Positions 49,066 to 59,778 of a stretch of DNA of 64,000 nt are shown here, in pieces. A program made the translations under genes and the position numbers. This DNA is from Agapetus fuscipes. Its lineage: Eukaryota > Arthropoda > Insecta > Trichoptera > Glossosomatidae. The notes beneath the pieces are model-generated. The model saw nothing but the letters and a program-made list of their open reading frames with translations, searched no databases and had not been told where the DNA came from. The stretch is taken from the NCBI GenBank assembly GCA_951799405.1, contig OX637345.1:5704001-5768000 (forward strand), read 5' to 3'. Positions within the stretch are counted from its first letter, which is position 1. Each line of letters opens with the position of its first letter.

Positions 49066-49630
49066 ATAGTTGAAACATATAAACGTTTTTTTTATTACCA
49101 ATAAAAACTTATCTATACAAAAAAAATAAAAAAGTTTTTTTTTCAGTTCCTAAGGGCGGCATCAAATGGAAACATATTTCTTAAAAAAACATTTAATATG
49201 TATTTTCGCAAAAATTATTTCCCGGCATATTTATTGGCAAGCAGTGGTGTGGGCGCAAAAAGAACTTCAAGTTTGCAAGTGTGGTTTTTGATAACAAGCG
49301 AAAATAGCTGAGAAAAAAACATTGTGTATTCTGGCCCACCCTATGAAGGTCATATTTTTTGTGATGCTCTTGAATAATTGTATTCCAAGTGTGTATTCTG
49401 AGGGATGGGAGATTTCCATTTTGAATGTTAATTCGGTTTTTATTACCGTTTGCATGATATTTTCTTTTTCTGAGAAAATATTACGAAAAAAATTTGATGG
49501 CACTTTTCAATAAAATAAATAAACACAATTCTGATTTTTGGTGAAAAATATTTTTGTTTTAAAAATAAAGAAATGGAAACCATTGCAAAAATACTTTGTA
49601 TTTTTTTGTTTTAATTTTATTTTTAATTAA
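49066..49630. other. No recognisable gene
   Basis: Overlapping frames on both strands (49267-49513) shadow one another and have no domain. Confidence 0.5.
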
Positions 49631-49940
49631 ATATCCAATCGATGGCTCAGTAAACAAGTAAAATGCTTTCGTGTCGATTCAAAAGCCTTGAGTTGAATTT
49701 CTCTACAGTTTTCAGACATAATTTTGTTTTTTGTTTTTTCATTTAATTCAATTCATAGTATCGGCAAGGTTGACTTAGTCTTCACAAATTATGCGAACGT
49801 ACTTTTTTCGGTGCAAGGAAAATCTTTTTTTAAGTAAATAACAAAGCAAAAAATTGCTTTTCCAATATGCAAAAATAAATAGGTTCTACATTTCAAATAC
49901 TATACTAGTCCTTTGTAACCCACGCGACAAGAAGGAACAT
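49631..49940 (+). mobile_element. SINE family C, very diverged
   Basis: CAATCGATGGCTCAGTAAAC, GCTTTCGTGTCGATTCAAAAG, TTGAATTTC, then GGCAAGGTTGACTTAGTCTTCAC and AATAAATAGGTTCTACA. An old, decayed copy. Confidence 0.5.
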
Positions 49941-51164
49941 TGTACAAAAAACAAGGACATTGTAAAATATTATCTTCATTTAGATTTAGATTAATATCTG
50001 TCCTTATTAATAAAAATAAACCAAAATATAAGATAAAACAGAGTTATTCTTCGCGAGTGGATTTATTTCCTCTAGTGCCGTCGATGTGTTCACTCGTTAT
50101 CAAGATAAGACCTAACTTATATAATATTAAATTACAAATATCAATTCTTGATAAAAGTGTAATAAGATCGTAAGCGTTCTAGGAAATAAATCAACTCGTG
50201 AAGAAAAAAAATGTGTTTTATTTTTACCTTATAAAAAATAATACTAAGAATGACTGAAATATCAATTTGTAAATTAAAAAAACATGTTTTCAAAAAGGTA
50301 GGTTCTAAAAGATACGATAAAAATAGATACCGCTTTCTGTCGAAATTTATTTTTTATTTAATTCCTTTGTAATCATTTCGTATATTATTTGACATTATCT
50401 GTCTAAGAAAATCTTGATAAAGCTTATCCCATCGTATTCTATCAAAATATTGAAAAATAAATTTATTATTGGGAGTATATTTTTGGATTTCAACATGGAT
50501 TAATTCGTCTGGACTTTTTCATAATATCAAAATAATTTAAAGTAGAAAATGTTATTGTATTAAATATCTAATCATTATCTTGTTTTACTTTGTCTAGTTT
50601 TTATTTTATTTTTTTTCGTTTGTACATTTAACTTCACAAAGATTGTAAAAGTCAAAACTTTTGATCAAAAAAAGTTTATATTTCTTTTGTTCATTTTAAG
50701 TTTAAAAAAATACAGCTTTGGTTTATTTCAAAAGTTTTGTATTTAAATATTAAAAATCAAAAATAATTTGTGTACGGGGCGAGTAAAATTGAATAATGTA
50801 CGACCGGTTGAATTGAATAATGCACACAAATGTTTATTGAGATAAATACGTCAATCTTTATTGTCACGCATCTGATGTTTTTCAGGTTTGAGGGATTTTG
50901 TCGGCATCGATTTTGTAACCACACAAAGCAGGCTTTCGAGATTCATCTTCTGTACATGGTCATGCTAAAATTGTCTTCTCTTTCAGTCTCTCTCAAAGAT
51001 AATATGTGTTTTAGGTTAACATATGGCTCCATTTCTTTTCCTATTCCTTATCATTTGTCCTAGAACAGGAGATAATGTCTTCCTTGTTGCACCATTCCAT
51101 CCACCAAACACGCATTTGAAAATTTCTAATATGTATTTTTTTTTCTTTGTTTCATGTTCTACAA
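49941..51164. other. Very AT-rich, no gene
   Basis: No domain-bearing frame. ATTGAATAATGTACGACCGG (50789-50808) resembles the complement of CCGGTCGTACATTATTAAAC at 59451-59470, so the end of a shared repeat lies here in reverse. Confidence 0.5.
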
Positions 51165-52235
51165 ATCTTCTGGCATCATCTACGAAACATGCTACGATGC
51201 TTTGACGTCTACGATTGTCTACATATCTACTTGCTCTACAACTGCATTTGACCTGTATCTACCTGCTTTTTACGGTAATTGATATGCGTTATAATTTGTT
51301 AACTAAATATAATAATCATTATCTACGAAATATGCTACGATATTCGTACATGTTCTGACGTCTACATTTTTTGAATGGTCTACAACTGCTTCTGGTCTGC
51401 CATTTGCTTGCATTTTTACGGTAATTAACATGCTTACATGATTGTACATGTTCTCACTTCCTCAACTATAAACGTGTGACGTGTGGTCTACGGTTACCTG
51501 TTTTTTACGGTAATTTAATAATTAATAAACAAAAATGTCTAATTTCCTAAATGCTACGTATGTACATAAACTCACATCTACCACTGTCTGCATGTGTTAT
51601 ATGGTCTACGTCTACCCGATTTTACGGTAAATGAACTGCTTATATGATTTAATCGTTAACAAATCTAATCTTTTGGCTAAATCTACGAAACATGCTACAA
51701 TTTTCGCACATGCCCTTACTTGTACATTGTTTTACATGTATTCAATGATCCATCACTGCCTGTTTTACTTGTTACGGTAAATATAAAATTATTAATCTTC
51801 TGGCGTCATCTGCATAACATGCTTCGCTTCTACATCTTTTGACATCTACAACTGTCTACATGTCTTAAATGGTCTACGAATACCTCTCAACTCCCATTTT
51901 CTTGCATTTTAACGGTAAAAAAACATACGCATTTTATTTTTAAACTAACAAATGCTATATTTTTGCTTCATCATCTTTTTAAAACTCAATATGCTTACAT
52001 TATACCGTATATGTTCGGACTTACATTGAAATCAATTATCTACATGTCTGTAATGGTCTACAATTGTCTATTAATTGCGTAAATTGATAAATATCATCTT
52101 CTTTAATCATCTACAAAACATGCTACGATTCTTTTACATGTTTTGGTGTCTACGACTGTGTACATGTCTTGAATGGTCTACGTCTGCATGCAACCTGTCG
52201 TCTGCCGGCATTTTCACGGTAATTAACATGCTTTT
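51165..52235 (+). repeat. Degenerate tandem array, about eight units of about 100-165 bp
   Basis: Units begin ATCTACGAAACATGCTACGA and end TTTTACGGTAATTAACATGC. Starts are near 51178, 51324, 51448, 51551, 51681, 51810, 51970 and 52106. CTACATGTCTTGAATGGTCTAC recurs in the middle. The units differ from each other by point changes and indels, and the pyrimidine-rich words CTAC and TCTAC are all on one strand. No coding frame crosses it. Confidence 0.75.
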
Positions 52236-52970
52236 ATGAGTCATAAACTACCGCATGAAACTGCAACTTGTTTATCTTGCGTTAACACTAGAAATTATGC
52301 AACTGTGTGGAAGATTGTGCGAGATGTGAGAATAATTCTACGTAATGTGAATCTTACACACTAAAAGTTATGAATGTAGATGATTTCTGCGAATGTGAGA
52401 AAAATTTTGAAAAAATAGACGGTCATGTAGAATTCTATGAAAAAAAACTTTTTTTTTTGTAATACAAAAATTAAAACAATATTTTTTTTTCACGAGTAGG
52501 TTTTTTATCTTATCCCACCATAATTGATAGAACAACAAATAGGAGTACATTCGAATTTTCCTAAAGATTTTTTGTGTTTCACTGGGAATTGAACTCGACA
52601 CATTCCGAGATGACAAAAAGTTGACAATTTAAGTTCACATTTTTTTTTTTGAGAAATGAAATTTGTTTTTTGAAAGTTGAGTATTGATTTTTTAGATACT
52701 TACAGAGAGCTTGATTCTGAAAACCATGAAAATCCTTTAAAAAAAAATACATAACAAAATATGTTTTTTTCTACAATCGAAAAAATCTGACTGACATTTT
52801 AGATTTATTTTCCCTTACCTTTGACCTTTTACTTCTGACATTTGAATTATAAAAAAAATAATCGGAGAAACTTTTTTTCATGAGACATCATTAATATAAT
52901 TATGTTGTTATGAAAGTTGTTCATGTGTCTAATATAATATAATACAAGAATGATATAATCTCAGTAGCAA
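52236..52970. other. AT-rich, no gene
   Basis: Several T- and A-runs; a minus frame at 52368-52616 lacks motifs. CACTGGGAATTGAACTCGACACATTCC (52579-52605) could be the complement of a decayed tRNA-like B box. Confidence 0.5.
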
Positions 52971-53160
52971 ATAAATACATTCATATTTAATGCATTCCCA
53001 CAAGTAGACAAGTAGTTTGCGCTGAACAAATGCGACAAAGTAAAGCACCAACTCTCAAATGCACATAAGGCTTGCAACCTTTCTGAAACAGGGGTGACAT
53101 TGAAAAGAAGGATCGGGTTTTGACAGCTTGGGTGGTATGCCTCATCCTGACCTCTCGGCC
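52971..53160 (-). repeat. Family A, old copy
   Basis: The complement carries the TGCATTAAATATGAATG, GAACTTGTC-like, hairpin and GAGGTCAGGATGAGGC blocks. Tail missing. Confidence 0.7.
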
Positions 53161-53207
53161 AACGAACAAGCACAACAATGTGTGTTTGAAAAATAAAAAT
53201 CATCATC

Positions 53208-53405
53208 GTTCACTTTGCAAATGTCACCCCTGTTTCAGGGAAGGTCGGCAAAAGTTGTGGGGCTTATGTTCATTTGAGGTTTGGATTTTATTTGTAAGTA
53301 CACATTCAGCATTTGTAAGCGCGAACTACACTTGTTGGTTTGTGGGCATACATCTGAGAGCTTTAAATGAATATATCCTTTCAACTTAGATTATAGATTA
53401 TAGAT
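53208..53405 (+). repeat. Family A, 5'-truncated
   Basis: It starts CGTTCACTTTGCAAATGTCA and ends CAACTTAGATTATAGATTATAG. It forms a head-to-head pair with the preceding copy, about 47 bp apart. Confidence 0.8.
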
Positions 53406-53429
53406 CAAATTCACATAAACTTTTCCGCT

Positions 53430-53475
53430 CTTTTAACAGTACGGGTGGTCGACCTCATACCAACATATGAGTAAA
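53430..53475 (-). repeat. Family A, 5' end fragment
   Basis: CAGTACGGGTGGTCGACCTC, ATACCAACATATGAGTAAAAG: only the reversed first 45 bp. Confidence 0.7.
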
Positions 53476-53529
53476 AGACCTACTATTTTTTTTTTCAATA
53501 GAAAATCCACATAGCTTCTTCTCTTAAAA

Positions 53530-53748
53530 TCTATCATCTAAATTGCACAGATAAATCATATAAAACGCATGCCAACAAACAGACACGCGTTAGTTTGCAC
53601 TTACACATTATGTAAGCGTACTTGTAAATTAAATACAAACCTCCAATGAACATACACCCTGCAACTTCTACCAATCTTCCCTGAAGCATGAAATATCTAT
53701 TTTATACAGAATGGGTGGTCAGCCTTATACCAAGCTATAAATCAAGGA
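53530..53748 (-). repeat. Family A copy
   Basis: The reversed full body from ATCTAAATTGCACAGATAA to AAGCTATAAATCAAGGATTC. The hairpin block is partly deleted. Confidence 0.75.
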
Positions 53749-54658
53749 TTCTTTATCGTCTTGAAAAACATTTCACTCAGAAAAAGTTTAAGTAACACCT
53801 TTTTCAGTGTCGAAGACCCAAGATTTTGTATTAAAGATACATACCTACAAATACGTTATATTGAGACTCAGGTTGTAGTTTTGTGAAATGAAAATGTACT
53901 ACTTTTTCCCAAATTCAATTCACAAACAGAACCCATTGTTCGTTTATTTGAAAATCCACGCGCCAACAGTGTTGTCAATGCCCGAAGTAAAAAAAAATAT
54001 TGTTTAAACTAAACCATAGAGTTTTCTCAAAAATGCACGGAAAATCAAATAACATCTAGATGTAGCTTTTCAGTTTCCATACATTTATAGTGTAACACTA
54101 TAGTGGGGTTTTAACTTGTTTTATATTTTGAATACAATAGCCCCAGTATAACACATTGCGTAAATCTAACCTCAAAAATGTATTGGATATACAACGACAC
54201 TCCTGGAGGATGAATAAGCTTACATAATTTTTTTCAATTTACGCAATCGAGGCGAGTTTACGTAGTAGTTTATACTTTGGGTAGAGGTGTATGTTGGAAA
54301 TTTATTTCACACCAGTCGATAATCGTTAAAAACACAGACAATGATGTTGAGGGTAGCTGAACATTATTTAAACCCAACAATTTAAAATACAAAACATCTC
54401 TTCAAAAAGATACGCCACAAAAAAACGTTAGCAAAAAAATATATTATGTTCAAGAGATTTTAAATCAAAATAGAATACGTTAGTTGTTGTAAAAGGATTT
54501 TTTTACAAACTTGATGGAGTGAAGAAATCGAGTTTTACAACGTCTAAAAAGACGAACTAAATTTTCAAAAAAAAAATGTAGTTCCTCGTGATCGTAGATT
54601 GTAGCTACATGTGGTAACGTTTGTGGATACATCAACAACGCATGAATTCTCAAACGTG
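53749..54658. other. AT-rich, no gene
   Basis: No motif or repeat family recognised over about 900 bp. Confidence 0.5.
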
Positions 54659-54911
54659 CCGGTCGATAGCTCAGTTGGTAGAATGCTTGCGTTCCATGTC
54701 AGAGGGCTAGGTTTCAATCCCCACAGAGTATTTCTGAAATAATTTCCCGTTTTGGTGTTTAGTTTAAGCCTGAAATAAACATACAAAAAAGGTTTACTCA
54801 GCCTCCACAAGAAACAGATGAATTCCCACTTCAAGTGAATAAGGCCACACGCAAATCATTCGGGTTCAACCCGATAAAAAGTAGCACTATACGTGCAGCT
54901 CAGTTGCATCT
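54659..54911 (+). mobile_element. SINE family C
   Basis: GCCGGTCGATAGCTCAGTTG, GAATGCTTGCGTTCCATGTC, AGGTTTCAATCCCC, then a shortened body ending GTGCAGCTCAGTTGC. Confidence 0.8.
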
Positions 54912-55274
54912 TTATGGATTGTTTGTCCGCGCTTAGCTTGAACGTAGGTCTCTTTTATTGGTGACAGTAAAAAGGTTAAACCTAACCCGATTGGACATTA
55001 TTTGAAACGAATTCATGAAATAGTTTCCAACGAGAGGTATTAAACGTGAACCCAATCAGCATGCATTGTTTATACTACCTACTGCATTCGAACCATGAAC
55101 TTTTTGTACCTAGGCAACACATTCAATTGAATACACGTCCCCCCAGTGCTTGTTTGGTTTATCCACCAATGTTTTCAAAGGTCAACATTAAATTGAATTG
55201 TCTAAAGCAGGCCTGTCCAATATACGGCCCGCAACGACATCAATAGTTATTGCGCAATAAGTTCAATCATATTA
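54912..55274. other. No recognisable gene
   Basis: CCCCCAGTGCTTGTTTGGTTTATCCACC (55141-55168) resembles CCCCCTGTGCTTGTTTGGCTTGTCTACC at 57131-57158, one more unassigned repeat. Confidence 0.45.
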
Positions 55275-55592
55275 CCGGTCCGTAGCTCAGTGGTAGCACT
55301 GCGGACTCTGAATGGGAAGGTTGTGGGTTCGAATTCCGGCGGAGCACAAAAATATACCATTTATATTTTCAAATTTGCTGTTCGCTGGGTTGAAAAATTT
55401 ATAAACCTTTACCAATGACCGGTCACCAAAGGTCCATCCAGCCTTACAGCAACTGGGTCTTGCTTGAGTATTGGCGCTTTGTAGCGACGACCAAGCATTG
55501 TACACCTCTGCGGCACTACAACAAGTGGCATAGACCCCTAAAGTCTCTAGAATCTAGGGAGTCTCCCGCACAGGATTTCTTAAAAAAAAATC
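55275..55592 (+). mobile_element. SINE family B, tail 2, complete
   Basis: ACCGGTCCGTAGCTCAGTGG, loop CTCTGAA, GGTTCGAATTCCGGC, full body, GCGGCACTACAACAAGTGG, GGGAGTCTCCCGCACAGGAT, A-run. Best copy of the tail-2 form. Confidence 0.88.
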
Positions 55593-56124
55593 ATCTATCT
55601 AAGGCTGCGGTTGTCAAACTGGGGGGGGGGCAAATTTTTTTTGCCAATTTTTTTAAATTGTGTATCTACCGTTTTCACTTCCACGTTTGGCGTTTCTTTT
55701 GTTAAAGTTTTCATCATTTATTCTTTCACTGAAATGATTTGAATTTGATTTTGAACGCACAGGTATGGTAAAAAAAACATTGAACATTGAAAATTCCCCA
55801 AGGGGTTTTTCAAAAACGAAACCATTTTGCCAAAAAAGAAAATGCATTTTTCATAGCTGGAAAAAATCCTCTATCTTTTTTGTTCCGTTTCACTGGACTT
55901 GGTTTTTTTTTCAAACATGCTGCACTGATTTTAAAATGCACTCTTTGTATGTTTTCGGAATGCACTTTTGTAATTTTTGTTTTCATGTGAGTACGACGCT
56001 TTTGCTTGAACTGGTGCATGCATTCGAAATGGTTTTTGCAGTTAAAATATTCAGAATTCTTGAAAATAAAACAGATATTATGTTGGCAAAGGTAACAAGA
56101 CAATTAACCAGGTTGCAAGTTCTA
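55593..56124. other. No recognisable gene; poly(G) run
   Basis: G-run at 55621-55630. A + frame at 55765-56295 is open for 176 residues, but its second half is family A sequence and no domain is present. Confidence 0.55.
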
Positions 56125-56345
56125 CGACTAAAAAATTGGTGTGAGACTGACTCACCATGGAATAAAAAACTTTGTTCTCTTTTGCCAATGCCACCTAGGT
56201 TTCAGGGAAAGGTGGCAGGAGTTATATTTTTTAAGTACAAGTGCAGGTTGTGTAATCGCGAAATTACATGTGCTTGTATGTGGGCATGCATTTAATATGA
56301 GCCTTTAATGTCAAGATATCTTTGCATCCAAGATTATAGATTAAA
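56125..56345 (+). repeat. Family A, old copy
   Basis: GACTAAAAAATTGGTGTGAGACTG, TTTGCCAATGCCACC.AGGTTTCAGGG, GTGGGCATGCATTTAATATG, ATCTTTGCATCCAAGATTATAG. Confidence 0.65.
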
Positions 56346-56565
56346 GAAAGAAATGTGAAAGGAAAAAGAAGATCGAGAAAATCGTTAAGAATGGGATATA
56401 TAAAGTGAAAGTAATTTATGGAATTAGTAAAATTTATGAACCAAAAATTTATGGGCTTATAGATTTGAAGAAACATAGAAGTAAATGAAGAAGCGGAAGA
56501 TTTTTTACAAAGGCTCTGACCATTTCTGGTGTAATCAATGGTGAAAGGCTCGCAGTGACTGTTTA
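56346..56565 (+). mobile_element. LINE tail fragment (type L1)
   Basis: AAGAAGATCGAGAAAATCG, AATTTATGAACCAAAA and CAAAGGCTCTGACCATTTC correspond to the last part of the other L1 tails. Heavily decayed. It ends 227 bp before the EVA-1-like exon. Confidence 0.5.
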
Positions 56566-56791
56566 AGAAGTAAAAATTGAACGATAGCATTTTTTTAGGT
56601 TTGTGTATGGATTACCGGACAAATTGTGTGAAAACTTGCTTATATCTCCATACCCCACTAGACTTTTGATCCGGTTATCTGTAGACAAATCATAAACAAT
56701 CCGGTAGAAGTCGTCAAATCTCTAACGGGACTTGTAGAATCAATCTTTAACGACCACAACTTTTGACCCCAGTTTCTTATTATTGTTGCAG

Positions 56792-57041
56792 ATTTGGACA
56801 CCACATTTCACCATCTCCAGCTCTGCTAGCCGGAACATTGAGGACATACCAGAAGGCAGCATGTGACGAAGAATCTCTGACCTTGAAGTGTCCTCGAGGC
56901 ACTTCCATATCCATCCAGATTGCGCAGTATGGAAAAACGGCTCCCGCGCAGAGTCTTTGCGCAACTGAATTGGCGAGATACACCCCGACTATTGTGGAGA
57001 TTGTCGGAAACAGCACATGTATGTGGCCGAGCGCACTTCAG
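56792..57041 (+). CDS. eva-1: EVA-1-like SUEL lectin domain, exon A
   Basis: An internal exon of 250 bp. Acceptor TTATTGTTGCAG precedes 56792; donor CAG|GTTGGT at 57041/57042. It starts at the third base of a codon and ends on a codon boundary. It encodes FGHHISPSPALLAGTLRTYQ, then CDEESLTLKCPRGTSISIQI, AQYGKTAPAQSLC and, after a spacer, STCMWPSALQ. This is the N-terminal two-thirds of a SUEL/galactose-binding lectin domain (paired Cys, CPRGTSI, AQYG). EVA-1/EVA1C are single-pass membrane proteins, and in nematodes EVA-1 acts as a Slit co-receptor in axon guidance. Latrophilin has a related domain, but TLRTYQKAACDEE fits EVA-1 better. The previous exon is not visible within the window. Confidence 0.78.
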
Positions 57042-57244
57042 GTTGGTTGTTTCCAATACACTTTAGTTCTCTTTTGTCTGGGGATTCCTTATCAATATAA
57101 TTATTTCTGTTATATATTCTATAATCTCGTCCCCCTGTGCTTGTTTGGCTTGTCTACCATTTGATTCAAATATGATATTTTCAATTAAAATGACATATTC
57201 TACACAATCTGAACTAATAAAAATACGTTAAACACGATAATTTG

Positions 57245-57420
57245 AGAGTCGTTTTTCTTCTTCTTCTTTTCCTTTGCCTTATCCCATCATTTGGGGTCGG
57301 CCCTCCTTGTTCGAAGACGCCAAACTTTTCTATCCTGGCTCATCTCCTCTGTCAGGTTTCTCTTTTGCATTTCCAGTCGTTTTTAACATTTTTAAAATCA
57401 ATGTCCAGTGTTTATAAGAA
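57245..57420 (-). mobile_element. LINE fragment (type L6)
   Basis: CCTTATCCCATCATTTGGGGTCGGC...CTCATCTCCTCTGTCAGG is a word string recurrent at ends of arthropod LINEs. The orientation is inferred from general familiarity and is uncertain. Confidence 0.4.
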
Positions 57421-57610
57421 ACATTGGTCCATTACACATAAAAAACATTACTCGTGTGATATTACCTCTGATAGACATAAGACAAACAAGCACTAAGAGG
57501 GCGATCAGTTATCAAAGTTGCAAAGATATATAACATTAAAGATTGATTTTGTAGGGTTTGTGTATTCACACAGTCAAAATTCATTTTATTAAAAAAAAAA
57601 AAAAAAAAAT

Positions 57611-57736
57611 CTAAAACGTAGTTTTATTTTCACAATAATATTTCCTACCTCAAGCACTTTCGACTTGACCTGAGTATTGAAGGTCGAAAGTGCTTGAGGT
57701 AGAAAATATTATTGTGAAAATAAAACTACGTTTTAG
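57611..57736. repeat. Near-perfect palindrome (54-bp arms)
   Basis: Left arm 57611-57664 and right arm about 57683-57736 (CTAAAACGTAGTTTTATTTT ... CACTTTCGAC and its complement), with two or three mismatches and a loop of about 18 bp. Upstream, 57537-57585 matches 12975-13030 (TGTAGGGTTTGTGTATTCAC). The pair therefore belongs to a repeat that also occurs, without a clean palindrome, at 12975-13170. Confidence 0.85.
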
Positions 57737-57764
57737 AAAAAAATAGTTTTATTTTAAATTAAAG

Positions 57765-57912
57765 ATTTATTTAACATGCATTCCTCTAAGCAGAAACGTA
57801 TAAATTCGCACTTACAAATGCAGCATGTGGACTTACAATATAAAACACTATATCATATAAATAAATATAAGCCCTGCAACTCTTGCTGAGGTCCCCTGAA
57901 ACAGGGGTGAAT
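57765..57912 (-). repeat. Family A, 5'-truncated and 3' partial
   Basis: The complement of TGCATTCCTCTAAGCAGAAAC, ATGCAGCATGTGGACTTAC and CCTGCAACTCTTGCTGAGG, up to CCCTGAAACAGGGGTG. A family C end fragment (57931-57968) follows directly. Confidence 0.7.
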
Positions 57913-57989
57913 AAAAACATTCTTACAAGCAAGAATTTACACTAAATGTGCAGCCTAGGTGCGTTGCATCTTTATTTTAGATGGTTGGT

Positions 57990-58320
57990 CACGTTTTGCA
58001 CACTCCACGTGACAAGGCTGGAGTAAAGAGTATTCATCACCATCATCATCATCATCATCATTGGCACGACAACCCGGGGGGGGTCTTGGCCTCCCTCAGC
58101 AACCGCTCGCGCTGCCAGCGCTGTCCATCCAACGTCCTCCTCCTCCAGTTTCCCACTGCACGGCAATCCGCCACCACTCCATCCAGCCATCTTGAACGTG
58201 GTCTTCCCACTGTCCGGCGTCCCTCTGGGTTCGTCATCACAATCGTCTTCTCCAGGCTCCGATGGTCCATTCGCTGAATGTGCCCCAGCCAATGGAGAAA
58301 AGAGTATTATTATTTTGATT
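57990..58320 (-). mobile_element. LINE reverse-transcriptase C-terminal tail (type L5)
   Basis: On the minus strand: HWLGHIQRMDHRSLEKTIV-like, PEGRRTVGRPRSRWLDGV, ADCRAVGNWRRRTLDGQRWQ, LREAKTPPGLSC and stop, over about 85 residues. This is the standard end of a Jockey/I-like LINE polyprotein. GC-rich compared with its surroundings. The CAT microsatellite at 58038-58061 lies just past its 3' end. Confidence 0.75.
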
Positions 58321-58747
58321 ACGTAAGAATACAATCAAACAGGAAAATACAGGCATGAAAAACATTGTTTTTTTTGTTCTTTCAAGTCTTAACTAAAAAA
58401 AAGTTCAATTTTAAAAATGGACACGATTGAATTTCCTGTTTTTCAGCCTTCAACCCGTCTTACGAATAAATCTCTACAGCCTTCCAAGTTATCTCACAAA
58501 TAAGAGAGAGAGAGACTTTTCAGTCTACAGTACAAGTTGCTAATGAAAACCCATTATTCGTCTCATTAGACACGAGACAAAGACTCTGTCAATAGAGAAA
58601 CTTTATTTATTCCGAGCTCAATTAAGGGCGAAGGTCTGAGAAAAAAATACAGACCCCAAAATGTTTTATTTTGAATTTCCCTTTTCCGCGAACCGACTCC
58701 ATAAATTTTAATTTACAAAATACACGTGCCAAAATAGTACTACTTCT

Positions 58748-58992
58748 TGACTTATAGGTTGGCATGAGGCTGACCAGCCATACTGTAAAAAAATGGTTTA
58801 CTTTGCCAATGTCACCCCTGTTTCAGGGAAGGCCGGCAAGAGTTGGAGGGTTTATGTTCATTTGAGACTGGGTTGTATATTGTAGGTTCACATGTGGCAC
58901 GTTTAAGGGTGAACTTGAACGTGTCTGCTTGTTGGAATATATTTACTGTAAATCTTATATGTAATATAGTTTTGAAACTTAGATTATAGATT
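58748..58992 (+). repeat. Family A, full length
   Basis: TTGACTTATAGGTTGGCATG to AACTTAGATTATAGATTATG. Inside the EVA-1 intron, same strand as the gene. Confidence 0.82.
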
Positions 58993-59084
58993 ATGGACGT
59001 ACCAAAGTGAAGAATATTTGAATAGGAGTTTTAGGCTTACACGTCATAGTTTCATTAACCTCATTTTCATCAGTTTACCTTCAC

Positions 59085-59475
59085 TCTAAAGAAGCTAATC
59101 GCAGAAATGGTCAAAACGTCCGGAATCTCCAGCTCCTATATATAACTCCATAGAAATCGATCCCAGAAAACAACTCTCCTGAACCATATTCAAATACAAA
59201 TAAAAACTGTGATGCAATTTTTTTGTATGATTCAAAGATACTTAGAATTTGATTTTTTTTCTGGAATATTCATTTACACGTACGATGAAAAAAATATATT
59301 CATTTAAATTAAAATTCGAACAAATTTATATTTAAGCTTACTCCTGGCGATTGTGAGGAACTTGGAATTTCCAGTTGAATTAATATTTTCCAAAAATTTC
59401 ATATTTTGAATAATATTTTGTACCTGACGATGGAAACATTGTTTCCGAAACCGGTCGTACATTATTAAACTTTAC
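59085..59475 (+). repeat. Two minor repeat ends
   Basis: Bases 59085-59195 match the minor family at 3255 and 15610 (CTAATCGCAGAAATGG, CTCCAGCTCCTA). Bases 59423-59470 hold CCTGACGATGGAAACATTGT...CCGAAACCGG, a stem-loop flanked by CTGANGA and GAAA, and the CCGGTCGTACATTATT shared in reverse with 50789-50808. Confidence 0.45.
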
Positions 59476-59778
59476 TCTTCCCGTAACCTAATATATTTTG
59501 TTTTTTATTTTTATTTTTTAAGATAAAAAAAGAAAGAATTTACATTACTGTAGACTTTTTTTAACGACTCTTCAAAGCTAAAAAAAATCAAAGTTCGTTC
59601 TCAATCGCTGTGCAGACTGGGTGCCTCCTGCAGACGTTGACTACGTCGTCAACGAAACATTGAAAATAATGTATTTTTGTAATATATGTAATAATGTAAT
59701 ATATTTTTTTTTTTGCTTGTAACATTTATCTCTATTTTATTGCTGTTCGAACAGACGTCCTAACTCAAGGTTCTTCAG

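Larger units (their letters stand above)
57042..59778 (+). other. Intron of the EVA-1-like gene
   Basis: A 2737-bp GT...AG intron, phase 0. It carries LINE fragments (57245, 57990), a near-perfect palindrome (57611), family A copies (57765, 58748) and a minor repeat (59085). The remaining stretches, 58321-58747 and 58993-59084, hold nothing I recognise. Confidence 0.75.

Noticed and set aside
51165..52235. A CRISPR array
   Set aside because: The units are long, diverged and tandem without unique spacers, and the genome is eukaryotic.
55765..56295. A 176-residue + strand gene
   Set aside because: Its second half is a family A repeat and the first half is low-complexity F/K-rich sequence with no domain or splice support.
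58038..58061. A poly-His coding stretch
   Set aside because: A CAT microsatellite beside a LINE tail; no gene frame supports it.
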